Part shown: positions 43,623-54,963 of the stretch, in pieces | Layout: each line of letters begins with the position of its first letter | Position numbering within the stretch: the first letter of the stretch is position 1 | From: Lineus longissimus | Taxonomy: Eukaryota > Nemertea > Pilidiophora > Heteronemertea > Lineidae | DNA: 60,000 nucleotides | NCBI RefSeq assembly: GCF_910592395.1 | Contig: NC_088308.1 | Span: 19,361,501 to 19,421,500, forward strand | Reading direction: 5' to 3' | The notes under the pieces: model-generated | Told to the model about the DNA's origin: nothing | Databases searched by the model: none | The model's input: only the letters and a program-made list of their open reading frames with translations | Program-made: the position numbers and the translations under genes

Positions 43623-44699
43623 CCACGTATTGATATTGTCTTGTTGAAGTGGATATTGGATACTAAAATCAGACCAATCAGTATTTCGTACGTCACCAAG
43701 CTCGCAGATGAGAACATTCGCATACGATGCTGATCATGGTGGAACAGTAAGCATGACAGGCCAGTGTAAGGGGTAAGGATTGATCGTTCTTATCATGACA
43801 AATACTAAAGCAGTGGACTGCTGCCGTTGCCACTTAAGTAACTCCACCACAAACCCATCAATTTGGGCGTTTGATTGTTAAAGAGATAACCTGTAATCAA
43901 AGTCACTTATATGTAATTAATGCCATCAGTCATGTTGGCAAGGCAGTTGACGTTATTGACTGATCGAATGTGTTCTTTGATGTCGTATCCAAAACGGCTG
44001 CCATCTCAAATCTAGGACACGATGATATGAGACATGAACAGCCTGATTAGGGGTTCCGGGCGCTTGTGAGATCGATGGAGAAAGAAACTGGTTCTTTCTA
44101 ATACTTCTTGCTGTAACATGAGATTTTGATATAAGGTTGGAACCATGGGATTATTTCCCATGCATGGAAGCCAACCTGTTGCTGTCACATAGAATCAGAT
44201 ATACAGTCCTTACTCTGTTAATTGACACTAGTGTCGATTTGAAATGATACACCCGTGCAGTGTTGAGGATCCTATATACAATCCTGGGGGATTTAATCAG
44301 CGTAGCAGGATGGCTCTGGTGTTATCCTCATTCCTCTTAACGGACCTTACACCAGCATGTTGGCAGGTAGGTATATCCGAACTGTCGCTTTGGATTGCCA
44401 ATGGACCCGGTGATGTGTTTGCCTTGATGAGTTGTTTTATTGTGCCCTTTTCAGAATTGTCACCATGTCATCGGATGTCCTTGAGGAACTGCCTGCAATG
44501 TCGTTGCAGAAAATAAGTATAGATATAAAGCATCTGTGCTAGGACACCTTTCATCATCAACTTGATGTGACATCGCTACGCACTCTCACTCGACGCTACC
44601 TTCTGGACTATTTGTGTTCTTCATGCATTCTAATTCGCAAAGGCCTTTGGCAGTCTCTTGGAAATAATGCAACACAGACTAAAATATAATCTTTTTCTC
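43623..44699. other. Unassigned stretch
   Basis: No supported gene. A small hairpin (CATGGGA and TCCCATG around a short loop, 44144-44162) is present. Confidence 0.45.
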
Positions 44700-47600
44700 T
44701 GATATTTTTTATTACAAACTTAAAAATGTGTAACAATATAAAGGATCATCATGACGAGTGTCAACACCTATGGACATATTCATCTTGGTAAATATAATAC
44801 TCTGGCGATCAACCAACTATTGCACAAAGTCATAAAAAATTAATGTGGATTTTTATCGTAGGAAAATTTAATTACAAACAATTAGTTGTCAGAAAACTAT
44901 ACAGCCCTACATGTGATAAGCAGCCCACATTAGCGTGGTAAGCAACACACATCAACCTCTTAGAATAAAAAAGTAACTCGACACTTGGGGGGAAGTAGAA
45001 AAGATACAAAGACCGCAATACCCAAAAGTCATGAGTTATAGAAAGAATACGAATATATATATATCAACTCTTATTATACACAACTCCCTCTATGAAGAGA
45101 AACTAAATTACAGACCCAATACGAAAAATAAACCACTGTCTAAGGGCATTCTACACTTTCATATCGTTCGACCTTCACAGCCATCGCAGCCATCACACTT
45201 TACCCATTCCTTTCTCGAAGGCGTTACTCTTTATGATTCGACGGTTTGTACCTTCGTCACAGTCAATGAAAAAAGAAAAAAATATTCTATTGCTGCTTTA
45301 TACACAGCCAACGAGTTCCAAATTGTTTTATCTCTCAGTACTGTCCATCTTATCATTTTAATTCTATACCGTCGTGTGGTTAAAGGCAATCTTCATGTAT
45401 GGTTGAACCAGCAACTCTTTCACGTGCAGCCTTCCAAATGACGTCCTATCCGACACAGCTATCGCAAACATTCCGAAACATCACCGATCAAAACTGCCAT
45501 GCTCTAAAAAGGCGTTTGACATAGTTTTCACGTACTATTCGAGGGAAATAAAATCACCCATACCCCTTATTTTATCAGTAGCCTGATCGTTCCACGATTA
45601 AAGAAAAAAAACAGCTTCTTGTGGCCATTTTTCGTTTTCAGTTTCAACTCAGATGTCCCCTACTATATCACATTGTTCCCAACAGTCCAAAGCTTCCTTC
45701 AAAAAAAATTCACAATGTCTGCGAGTAAATCATGATAGCACTGCCTTCTTTACACTATAGGTCCATTATTAAATGATTCGTCACACAGCAAATGCTGACA
45801 TTTTCTTAGACTCGCCCCTCCACCTTCAGCAACAGAAATCTGTGTCAAGCTGATTTCAATACCCAAAAGCTTTTTCTAACGCATTTGGCCAAGACAAATG
45901 GTATATCTCAAGTTGGTAGTCTATGTAATTTTGCTAAACACCACTGAGACCAAACAGTAAAAACAAATGGTGAAAAGGAAACTAAGTAGATAAATTACTA
46001 AAAGCAACCAATGAAAGTGTAAAATGCTGCAGTCAGAAGTAAAGATATGAAAACCTATTTATCCAAGTGGTTGTCCATTGGACAACTTTGTCTTCACAAA
46101 CTGTCGTCTTCTGAGATGATCATTGCCTTGTCACGTTCTTAAAATTGGAGGTTTATTGTTGTCTGATCTCTTAGAATAATGAAGCATAATATCGTGTCCG
46201 AGGAAAATGATCTTCAATTTTAAATTCATTTTGATATTTACCAAGCAGAAATTACCAAGCAGAAATGGCCTTGTATCAAATCACAGGTAACGTATTTTCT
46301 GTTTGCCACACCGAAATGACCTTGTATTTCCGTGCATTTTGCTATTTGCCAAGCCTAGATGATCTTTCATTTCAGTGCATTTGCTATTTGCCAAGCTGTA
46401 ATGATTTGTTATTTCAATGCAGTTCGCTATCAGCCGAGCAGAATTGATATTGTACTTAAAAGCATTTCGCTATTTGCTGAGCAGAATTGACGTTTTCGCT
46501 ATATTGCCAAGCAGAATTGATCTAGTATTACAGTGCTTTTCGTTATTTGCTGAGCAAAATATTTCTTACACATTTTCATTTCAATGCGCTTAGCTAAAGG
46601 TTACTTTGTTTCCTGTTACCAGCATTCGCCATTTCCTTACGACTTTAAAGCTTGACCTTTGCAACAATTACCTCAGAAGCTGGCAAAATAAAATCAATAC
46701 ATAATCCCGTTAAGTAACACAGGTTTCCGACAATGTCATATGTGATATGGATATAACTGATGCATATAGTAAAATGAAACAGTTAGTGTGTTATATATTA
46801 CACAGGCCACCTCTACGATTTGTCGGATCTCAGACGCCTGAGAAGACCCAAGTTTGAAGCAACAGTAATATTTTTTTGAATTGAAAATTTCGAATTTTGG
46901 TAGTGGTGGGAACAAATTTGCTCAGATAGCGGAGTTGCTAGTTGGATTCTTAATTGACCTTGTGACCACTCCGGTATTTTGACCACAGTACGTGAGTGGG
47001 GTTATCAAACAAAGTGTTGGTGCTCTACTCTCGCATATGTCCATCCGCAGTGTTCATGTACCTCATTAAGAAATAGTCTTCTTCAAAAAATAATGTCTGA
47101 TATTTACTGTACACATTTCTGTCAACCAACAAATCAAAAAGGTGACCAGACGATAGTTTCTATATGTCATAGCTTACGCTGTCCCTTCCATGATATGCTA
47201 TTTAATTAAAAAGTCGACCACAATGCTTAATATTTGACACTTCTAGATGAAACATCGACCCCCTATTCGGATTTTCATCTCGGAGATAATCCATTAAAAA
47301 TGCTATGTACAACCTTTTGTGACGTGGTAAGTTGAAGCTTCAGTTGAAATGTACCGTGTGTTGACATCTTCATATGCTATTCAGCAGTGGCCAGAATGTG
47401 TAATCTACTTATATTTGCCAAAAAGTGGAGCATGTGACGCCCTTTAGACTGCCATTTTCGAAGCCATTTTGAAATCTCGAAGTGACCAATTATGATCACA
47501 TTTGGCTATGACATGCAACTCCTCTTTTAGGCTATTAAATGAACTGATTACCATAAGAATCATTTGAGATGCTATGAACACAACTTAATTAAACACCAAT

Positions 47601-48805
47601 GAATTCTTTAGAATGCCTTACTACTCGGGAAGCAAAAAAAAAAGCTTCCTTTTGATTCCACCGACAGAGGTGCCATCATCGATACGAGAAGTAATGTAAC
47701 GCCGAAGGAGGCCAACTTTGAAATTAGGTCATGCTGTGTTTGATGTTCAGAGCTTCCAAAATACTAAAAGCAAGTTTTGACTGCCAGAGTTTCTTGAAAT
47801 CATGTATATAAGAGGCACCGCCCACTCTACCAATGAAATATTTTAACATAAGTCGAACAAGGTGTGCCAGCGGAAGTCGTTAGAAAATGGTTGAAATCAA
47901 TCTCGTTCAGAGCAACCGAGTATCTTGATTTCCTTGATTAACAGAACCAGGACAAAATAATAGTAACCGTATTCCAGCAAAATCAATCAATCTCAACTCC
48001 AAAATGTCACTGGAAGGCATAATATTGGAACCGCCTGGGGGGAATCTGGTCTTCAGCAAATGACTACACATTCATGTTAAATTCTGACTTTAAATGTACA
48101 TGCATGTTATATACTTGGTGTATTCGAATAGAGGATCCAGCGGTGACTTCCATTGACATTGATAAGTTGAGTAAAAATACGCCATATCTTATATTTTGCA
48201 CCCGGGTAAATGATCCTAAATTAATGCCCTTGAAAAGGTTCATTCTTAACAGGAGAAGCACGACTACGATTAGAAGCCATGGATATACTTTTCACCAGCT
48301 TCTCATCGAAGCAGTTATATAAATCGTCTGCCAAGAATCACAATATCACAACATATCATCTGCTGGTATCTATATAGGTATAAAATATCTTGATACCACA
48401 ACTACACAAATGAATCCAAACGCCTGTCTCATGATGTTCATTACTAATGCTGTTGGTGTATGTGCACGCATTTCCTCTATGCTGTGACAACAATTAATGG
48501 CCACCGTGCGCCGAATGGCTGATTCTAAGAAGTACTTCATCGTGGACTTCTTTAAAAAAGCTTAATCCTCAAACTACTTGCAAACAGAAAGAGTAATCAA
48601 CGTCTTTTTCTCTGATACAGTCGTTTGGGAACAATGGAATGATGTTTACAAAGCGATGAACAAGTCACTTTAATTTCCGAAATGAAACCCGACGTCTCTC
48701 GAAGTTATCCGTAAATATCCAGGACAAGTCCTTTGATTTCCGAGATAACCCGAGGTCCACCAAAGTAATCCGATAGTTTCAAAATAAAGTTCTCAATGAT
48801 GTTCT
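44700..48805 (-). other. Candidate long 3' UTR and flank of the Tob gene
   Basis: About 4 kb to the left of the Tob stop has no supported gene on either strand. On the minus strand AATAAA signals appear near 46151-46156 and near 44706-44711, so the Tob transcript could extend to either. Tob mRNAs commonly have long regulated 3' UTRs, but no transcript evidence is available here. An open frame at 45031-45441 (+) has no recognisable domain. Confidence 0.35.
46241..46560 (-). repeat. Degenerate ~43-bp repeats in the Tob 3' flank
   Basis: A CCAAGCAGAAATGA-like motif recurs near 46241, 46255, 46305, 46349, 46391, 46433, 46476, 46507 and 46549. It is usually followed by TTGTATTTCAATGCA-like sequence and CGCTATTTG. 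Spacing is mostly 39-50 bases. Copies are diverged, with no conserved frame. Confidence 0.65.
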
Positions 48806-49849
48806 TTAGTTAGCGACTAGAAGATGCTGTATCTGATTCTGGTACGGCAAAGTGCTGAAGCTCAGGCCGTCAGTGAATGCCTTAGCACCTTCTGGCGACG
48901 GCATGGTGTTCATGACGGGCCCCCCAGGACCCTGCATCATTTCGGGGAAACCGAAACTAAAAGGCTGATTCACTGGGCTGTAGAACTCGCCTACCATGCC
49001 GTTCAGAGGTGCAGGCTGTTGACCAGGAAACAGCATCTGTGACTGGTCAAAGTAGCTATGTCTTGGATGACGCGGAGAGAGTGACCGTGGTCGGTTCTGG
49101 GCCTGGACCGCGACCCCATTGACGCGTTGCTGTTTGCTGACATAAGCACCCACCTCAGTTGGTGACAGACGAGAAGGCCTCTTGATCATGGTCTTCAGCT
49201 TGGTCGACCCGAACTTGGTCTGAGCAAACGTAGCAGCTGTGAAATTAGGCGTCGAGTTCGACTTGGGAAGGTAAACAGCATTTGCGTTTGTGTTGGCATT
49301 CACAGGGCTTTGTGACGTGAACGATCCAGATGGAGACGTCCAGCCATTCGAAGGATTCGGAGAAGATGGTGAGAGACTGAGGTGACTCAAAGATGATGAG
49401 AGCGAGTCGATAGGTCTGAAGCATTGAGCCTCAGGGTTGAAGCCACGGCTAGCCGCCTGGATCTCCCGGTCAAGATGGTCGATGAGGTCATCAGCTCGTT
49501 TGTCAGAGTAGAGAATCTTGACGATGCCTTTCTCGCCGATTCTGTAGCTAACTTCATTGGGGTCAATCCAGATGGTGAGCTCGTCAGGGATGTATTGGTA
49601 GATTTCGTTGATATCCAATCCGCACTGCCTCGCAGCCTCGGCTATCACAGGGTCCGCTTTATCACCACTAACCTTGATGCACCTGAACGCCGTACCCTTT
49701 AACGGCTTATCAGGGTACCAGTGTCCCTCGAACCTTCGCTTAAGGCCTTTCTCTAGTTCCTCTGCGAACATGTCCACCCGCCGACGGGGCATTTTGTTGT
49801 AAAGATACGAAATCACAAAGTTCAGTGCAACTGATACTTCCACGTGCAT
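48806..49849 (-). CDS. Tob: Tob-family (BTG/Tob) antiproliferative protein
   Basis: A 347-residue, single-exon protein, close to the usual ~345 residues of Tob1/Tob2. Known family role: the N-terminal BTG domain binds the CAF1 (CNOT7/8) deadenylase, and the C-terminal part recruits poly(A)-binding protein, linking mRNA deadenylation to growth control. The BTG domain is clear at about 1-115, with box A around 38-60 (RRFEGHWYPDKPLKGTAFRC) and box B around 88-110 (DELTIWIDPNEVSYRIGEKG). A FAQTKFGSTKLK block at 209-220 is typical of Tob. LNGMVGEFYSP at 282-292 matches the PAM2 PABP-binding motif with Val at the usual Ala. Eight or so Ser-Pro sites in the tail could be MAPK targets. The start has A at -3. 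The C-terminus FTDGLSF...LLVAN also resembles Tob. No break is seen. It is Tob and not BTG1/2, given the long tail. Confidence 0.96.
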   Translation of the reverse strand: MHVEVSVALNFVISYLYNKMPRRRVDMFAEELEKGLKRRFEGHWYPDKPLKGTAFRCIKVSGDKADPVIAEAARQCGLDINEIYQYIPDELTIWIDPNEVSYRIGEKGIVKILYSDKRADDLIDHLDREIQAASRGFNPEAQCFRPIDSLSSSLSHLSLSPSSPNPSNGWTSPSGSFTSQSPVNANTNANAVYLPKSNSTPNFTAATFAQTKFGSTKLKTMIKRPSRLSPTEVGAYVSKQQRVNGVAVQAQNRPRSLSPRHPRHSYFDQSQMLFPGQQPAPLNGMVGEFYSPVNQPFSFGFPEMMQGPGGPVMNTMPSPEGAKAFTDGLSFSTLPYQNQIQHLLVAN

Positions 49850-51238
49850 TGTTGCGTGTATATCACAATCTGTCTTTTGAGATATGGTTCTGGTGATGCC
49901 TGCACCCTTTGGCTATTCGGTTGTGACCTGGTTCAGTGTCGAAGACAGTCTGCAAAGATAATCATAAGACGAGCATAAGTATAATGACCATAATGGAGAA
50001 AGCGCTCGCAGACGATAGGTTGTGATATGTTGTGAAAAACATGGCTTCGCAACTCGACAGTAAAATACGAAGACTCCAGGATTTGTAATGGCCTCCAAAG
50101 GAGGTAACCTGCGAGATAGACCAAGAAATGAAGAAACGTGTGGCTTCGGGGCGTGTACCTGTAGTTCGCTACCGGAAAGTCCCTGGACGAAAATGTCGTC
50201 AAACTGAGGTTCTATTCATAGCTTGTTTAGTTATGTTGATAAGGACAACATCGGATATATTGGAAAGTATTTGAATAGACTGAAATATAATAACATGGAT
50301 CAGTAAAAGCTGAATATCATCTGGGGCCTCGGGGTGAAGGCCTGGATAAAGGACTATCAGATTGAAAAAGATAGAAAGATAATTAGAGGTTTACAATCGT
50401 GCCGATCAACCGCCCTTGTGCGTAGATCTATCCTTCAAGTTGGGATTGACGTTCACTGCCGGTAAATCGGTTGCAATAGGAAATCGCCACTGCAAACAAA
50501 ATAATCCAACTGGGCAATGGCTTCTTTCAGATGAAGCAGAGCTGACCTGGGATTAAACTTGGAAATAACCAATATCAATTCACTACATAACGGGGACCGA
50601 TATTTTGCTATTTCAGGCTGTAACGGTATCGGAACGTGCGAAAATACGTTGCTTTATCGGTTTTGCCATATTGGACAAAGAGCCTTTTCCTTTTTTAAGA
50701 CATGGATATGTTGTTGCTATCAGTGTTTAGAGATGTGGGAGGTCACTAAGTGCTTGAGGGCAGTTGATGATGCGATATTCAAAACCTATAGGAAAATTAA
50801 TAAGATTCAGTGGCATAACCTCAGCCGCAAAAGGTTAATATCCAATTTGAAATTTCCAGTCCTCGCGATCCCCTCGATTACAACATTCGAAACTACTGTT
50901 AGTACCAGATGAGTCAATATGAAATTGTATCGTAACCATGGAAGACAAGCCAGATAAGTACGATTAGGTACAGCAATTAGCGATAGAACCTGGCCAGCAT
51001 GACAAGGAACACTCGCTTGTTGTAGCTATGGTACCAGAGTCACGGAATCTAGCTGGATTCATTAAGAGCATCCCTTGAGACGGAGAGTGCTGAACAAATA
51101 TCGCCATCTGTTGATTTTGGCGCTTGTCTGTCGGTTCCATTTGCTAAAACAAGGGCAGACGATCCGATACTATGCTGTCTGTTCAGAATCCGCGGGTCAG
51201 AATATCTGATGTTTGATATTCATTGATGGACATACTAA
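49850..51238 (-). other. Tob 5' flank and unassigned sequence
   Basis: Contains the likely 5' UTR and promoter of Tob. I cannot place a transcription start or a clear TATA box. Short open frames at 49913-50202 (-) and 50559-50912 (+) are not recognisable. Confidence 0.4.
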
Positions 51239-51816
51239 AGCTGTGTTCACACTAGCGTTTTAATACGAATTGAATACGAATTAAAACCTGAATTCTTATT
51301 AACTGTTCAGACTGAAATCGTTTTGGAATGATGCCAAATCGGTTTATCGAAAACGGTTCCAGCACCGTATTGAATTCGCATCAGAATTCGGATCGCCCGA
51401 TACGCATTCGGTGTGAACAACTCAATGCGCATTAACAAGGCTGCCCTCCTGTGCGCATGCGCATTATGTTATTTCCGTTTTAGCACATGGAGAACGCATG
51501 ATCTGTCATTTCGTTGTCAATAGTGCATGTAGTGTCAGATTTCTTCCGTTTGTCAGCTTTGCCGGCGTTGCTGTTCCTCATCTTGTTGGACATGTTGGAC
51601 ATCCATCTCCATGTTGCTGTTGTAGTAGCGACATTTGCGCCTCCTGATCAGGAGAGTCGATTCGTTCTCCTAATGGCCAATAGGCTGCGATACCGGTTAA
51701 TGCGCATTGGCGTGTTGTGTGTGAACACCCCAATTAATGCGAATTAACATTGATTCGTATTCCGGGGCACGTATTCCGGAATGCGCATTCAATACGTATT
51801 CAGTGTGAACGCAGCT
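51239..51816. mobile_element. PIF/Harbinger-like non-autonomous element
   Basis: A 578-bp element with 15-bp terminal inverted repeats, AGCTGTGTTCACACT on the left and AGCTGCGTTCACACT in reverse complement on the right (one mismatch). TAA flanks both sides (51236-51238 and 51817-51819), matching the three-base TWA duplication of PIF/Harbinger. Subterminal AATACGAATT and AATGCGCATT motifs repeat in both orientations. No transposase is encoded. Confidence 0.75.
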
Positions 51817-51819
51817 TAA

Positions 51820-53361
51820 GTAATATACGCATGTACATGACTTTGGGTTTGGTATAACCTATTAAAGTCATGAATTAGGCAGTATACCAGTCCACTGCAG
51901 TTTTGATTGATAACCTGAACCTTGACATCTGTGCCTCAAGCCTACAGTTGGAATGGGCCCTGGCTTCACAAAGAATAAAATTGGATGTATCTTTGCAGCA
52001 GAAGTAAATCGTTGGTATTATAAATTTTCCGTGCGCTATTGCAGATGAGCAGATTGTGTGCAGTAATCCTTAAGTAGAACGTCTGAGCAGCCTCTAAGGT
52101 ATCCACTCGTTCCATCATGAAAGAACATGCAAGACTAAACCATTCGTTTCTTTAGAATCGGGTTGCAAAGCCTGACACAACCAGAAATAGCTTGGCAAAG
52201 AACACTTTGAGTGTACCTCTGACATTTGCTGGTGAACGGATAATGATGTAGAAAAGCGATCTTTTCCCAGTTAGAGGTACGCGACGGCTCCTTGTGATTG
52301 CACTTTGTGAGAGCCTCCGATGGTGTCCGCCCGGGAGTGTCCTTTTCACCCGATTCGCTGTTTCGTGATTAATTGCTCAGCTGACCACTATCGCATTGCC
52401 GTGGGCGTGCTGTGGCACTACTGGAGCACTACACCGCAATACATGATAATGTATCGACTTCGGCCTCCTCAACCATACTGAGGATCTACTACTACCGCAT
52501 AGGAATTTCTGTTGCCATTACTCTTTTCCAAGTAGCTGATTTACCTCCTACAAATAATGTTAATCCTCCGGCCGTCAACCCTGAAGTTGACCTTCAGGAT
52601 TGACAACGGACCAACCTGTCCATCCACGCGTAGGCGTATTCATTGCCATTTGGCTTCTTCCCGCTACCGATTTGGGACCTGCAAAGCAGGCGTAATATAA
52701 AAGTCTGTATAGATGTACCGGTATATTCTGGTATTTACAACCACTGTGATGCATCACGGTTTGCGATGATATTTGCCAACAGCGTAATCCCAACGGAAGA
52801 GGCTGCCGTTGCTATTGGCACCTCACAGACACAGGATTGCAATCTGAATGACAATCGTTGTCTTCATCTCATCTGACAGATACGGCTCGGGCTGTCCAAC
52901 GCGCCCACGCCCAGATCAGTGGCAGTGCAATCGATTTTGTGAGATACGTTGTGTGTTCACTGTGATGAGGATGCCAAATGCCTGCATGTATGTACGTTTC
53001 AAAAAAAATGAGAGTAGAAAATATGAGTTGGAATGACGATGAGACGAATCCTCACCTCATATTTACCGGAACGAACTTACTATGAACCTGGCCCGGATAA
53101 ATTAATTTGTTGAAGTTGAATTATTAATACGGGAAACACTAACGTTCACCAATACATTCAGATCGACCTTTCAGTATCTACCATATGCGGTGCTGGAGCA
53201 TGGCTGCTGCATGGCAGGTCGTTATAGATAACAGAATTCGCATCGATCAGATAAATATCGGCCGAGATATTGTGATGATCATGAGATTCTGATCAATATT
53301 GTGATCGTCTGCTATTTCGATTTCATCAATAACCATCGCCAAATGAAACCATTGGCTGTGC
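51820..53361. other. Unassigned stretch
   Basis: No supported gene. Short ATG frames at 52412-52603 and 52643-52876 (+) have no recognisable domain. Confidence 0.45.
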
Positions 53362-53430
53362 TTGGGGTTGTCGTATATAGAATGGTGGACTTTCGATCTG
53401 GTGTTCACGGGTTCGACCCCCGTGAATCCA
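53362..53430 (+). repeat. tRNA-like fragment with perfect T arm
   Basis: TTCACGGG, loop TTCGACC, CCCGTGAA (53404-53426) forms an eight-pair stem with a canonical seven-base T loop and a B-box-like sequence. Upstream, TATAGAATGGTGG sits in A-box position and TTTCGAT in anticodon-loop position, but the anticodon and acceptor stems do not pair. A decayed tRNA gene or SINE head is more likely than a working tRNA. Confidence 0.4.
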
Positions 53431-54911
53431 TTACATTTTTCTTTTGAGAAACGCTAACCTTCTGATAAGTCGGTCGGCAAAGCTTTCGCAAGCCTTACGA
53501 ACGACTTAGTATGAATTAGTGGATACGTTTTATCACTTGAGGTGAATTGAAGTGGGACCTATATAACGTGTTCGGTTTCCTGTCGTCGTCACAAGAGGAA
53601 AAAGATGCGGCTTTCCTATGTATTAACAACTCCTTTTCTTCCATCGGGCGCGACTCACTTATCGATCTCGATCAATACGTGACATAATATCAAAGCAGGC
53701 CAGCTAATGACTCGAGAGATTCAACTCAATTATGTTACTATTCCTGATCATATCAATATATTGATTGCCGTGTTGTTACATCGTGTCTTTGGTTAATAGG
53801 AGGCGGCTGTTCTAACACGAAAACAGAAGCAGAAGGAAAGTTCCCGGTAGATCAATGATGATATAAATTGGTGTTGTTAAAGTCTGCGTCCCGCTCGTGG
53901 CCGTACGTGCCTTTGCAGTTCGAGGTGTTAAGGAAGACCACTTGTCTTTGGTTTATACATGTAATAGGAGACGGCTGTTCTAACACGAAAACAAACGAAA
54001 ACTTTTTTTTAATGCTTCCAATATGTAGGCCAGAGAACGTAGGTATGAGATTTGGACGCCCGTGTTTCATCTCTATTCCAACATAAATACAACCGAACCC
54101 CTAACAGTCTTGCCTGTGGTCCCCTTTACATTGATGTTGGTGCGACGAAAAGATGGCGGATTACAAATACGTTAATGATGTTTACGAGACGAGTTGTCTT
54201 CGAAGCAGTGATTCATCAGCTGTTCTTTAGTTGGTTGTAGCGTATATTCACCTTTTGGTTGTCAAACATCGATTGATATACTCGGCAGTGGTTTCCCTAT
54301 ATAGTCCATGAGATAATGCATGTATAGTTGCACAGCTTTAAGCTTACTTGACTTATTTCACGCGATTTCCATCAAATATTTGCTTAAAATCAATTCCAAA
54401 TATTGATTTACCTGCTCCGAGCAGGCGGCAGCCTCGCTCTGCAGACGATAATTCACCATATCTGCAAGGGACAGACTGTTGATTATCGCCACTCCAATAC
54501 GCTATCACACTAAATCTACATTTGGTAGAGCAAATAATGCGAAGTTGGTATTTCTCCCAGGGAGCATGCAGGGAACTGGTGCCTTGCTCTCAGCAAAGCT
54601 CCCGCAGCAAACGATGTCATCACCACGCGCGTATGAAGTCGGCTGTCGATTCACGAGCTGCCTTGTCCCCAGGGGCTTTGCCGTGTCTCCCCCGAGTGTG
54701 TGATCATCACGAATTGCAGTAAAGTACATTGTACATGCGGATTGATTACCTTACTGTTGACATTACTCTCCCAGAGAGAATATCGTATCTGTTTATGGTG
54801 TATCGTCTGCTCGATCATATCAACTGTATCGCATGCTGATAGCAGCTATGAAAAAGCTTATAGTAAAGCGTGACCGAAAAGCTAACAGGTTTGTCACCAC
54901 GGAAGTCCGTT
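53431..54911. other. Unassigned, with one duplicated 30-bp block
   Basis: AATAGGAGRCGGCTGTTCTA followed by ACACGAAAACA occurs at 53796-53826 and 53963-53993. No supported gene is seen. Confidence 0.45.

Positions 54912-54963
<52 letters not shown>
54912..54963. repeat. (ATC)n microsatellite
   Basis: About 17 uninterrupted ATC units. In one frame it would read as poly-His, producing an artificial open frame that is not evidence of a gene. Confidence 0.95.

Noticed and set aside
45031-45441. 136-codon + strand frame to the left of Tob
   Set aside because: No recognisable domain, AT-rich composition, and it lies in the probable Tob 3' UTR on the opposite strand.
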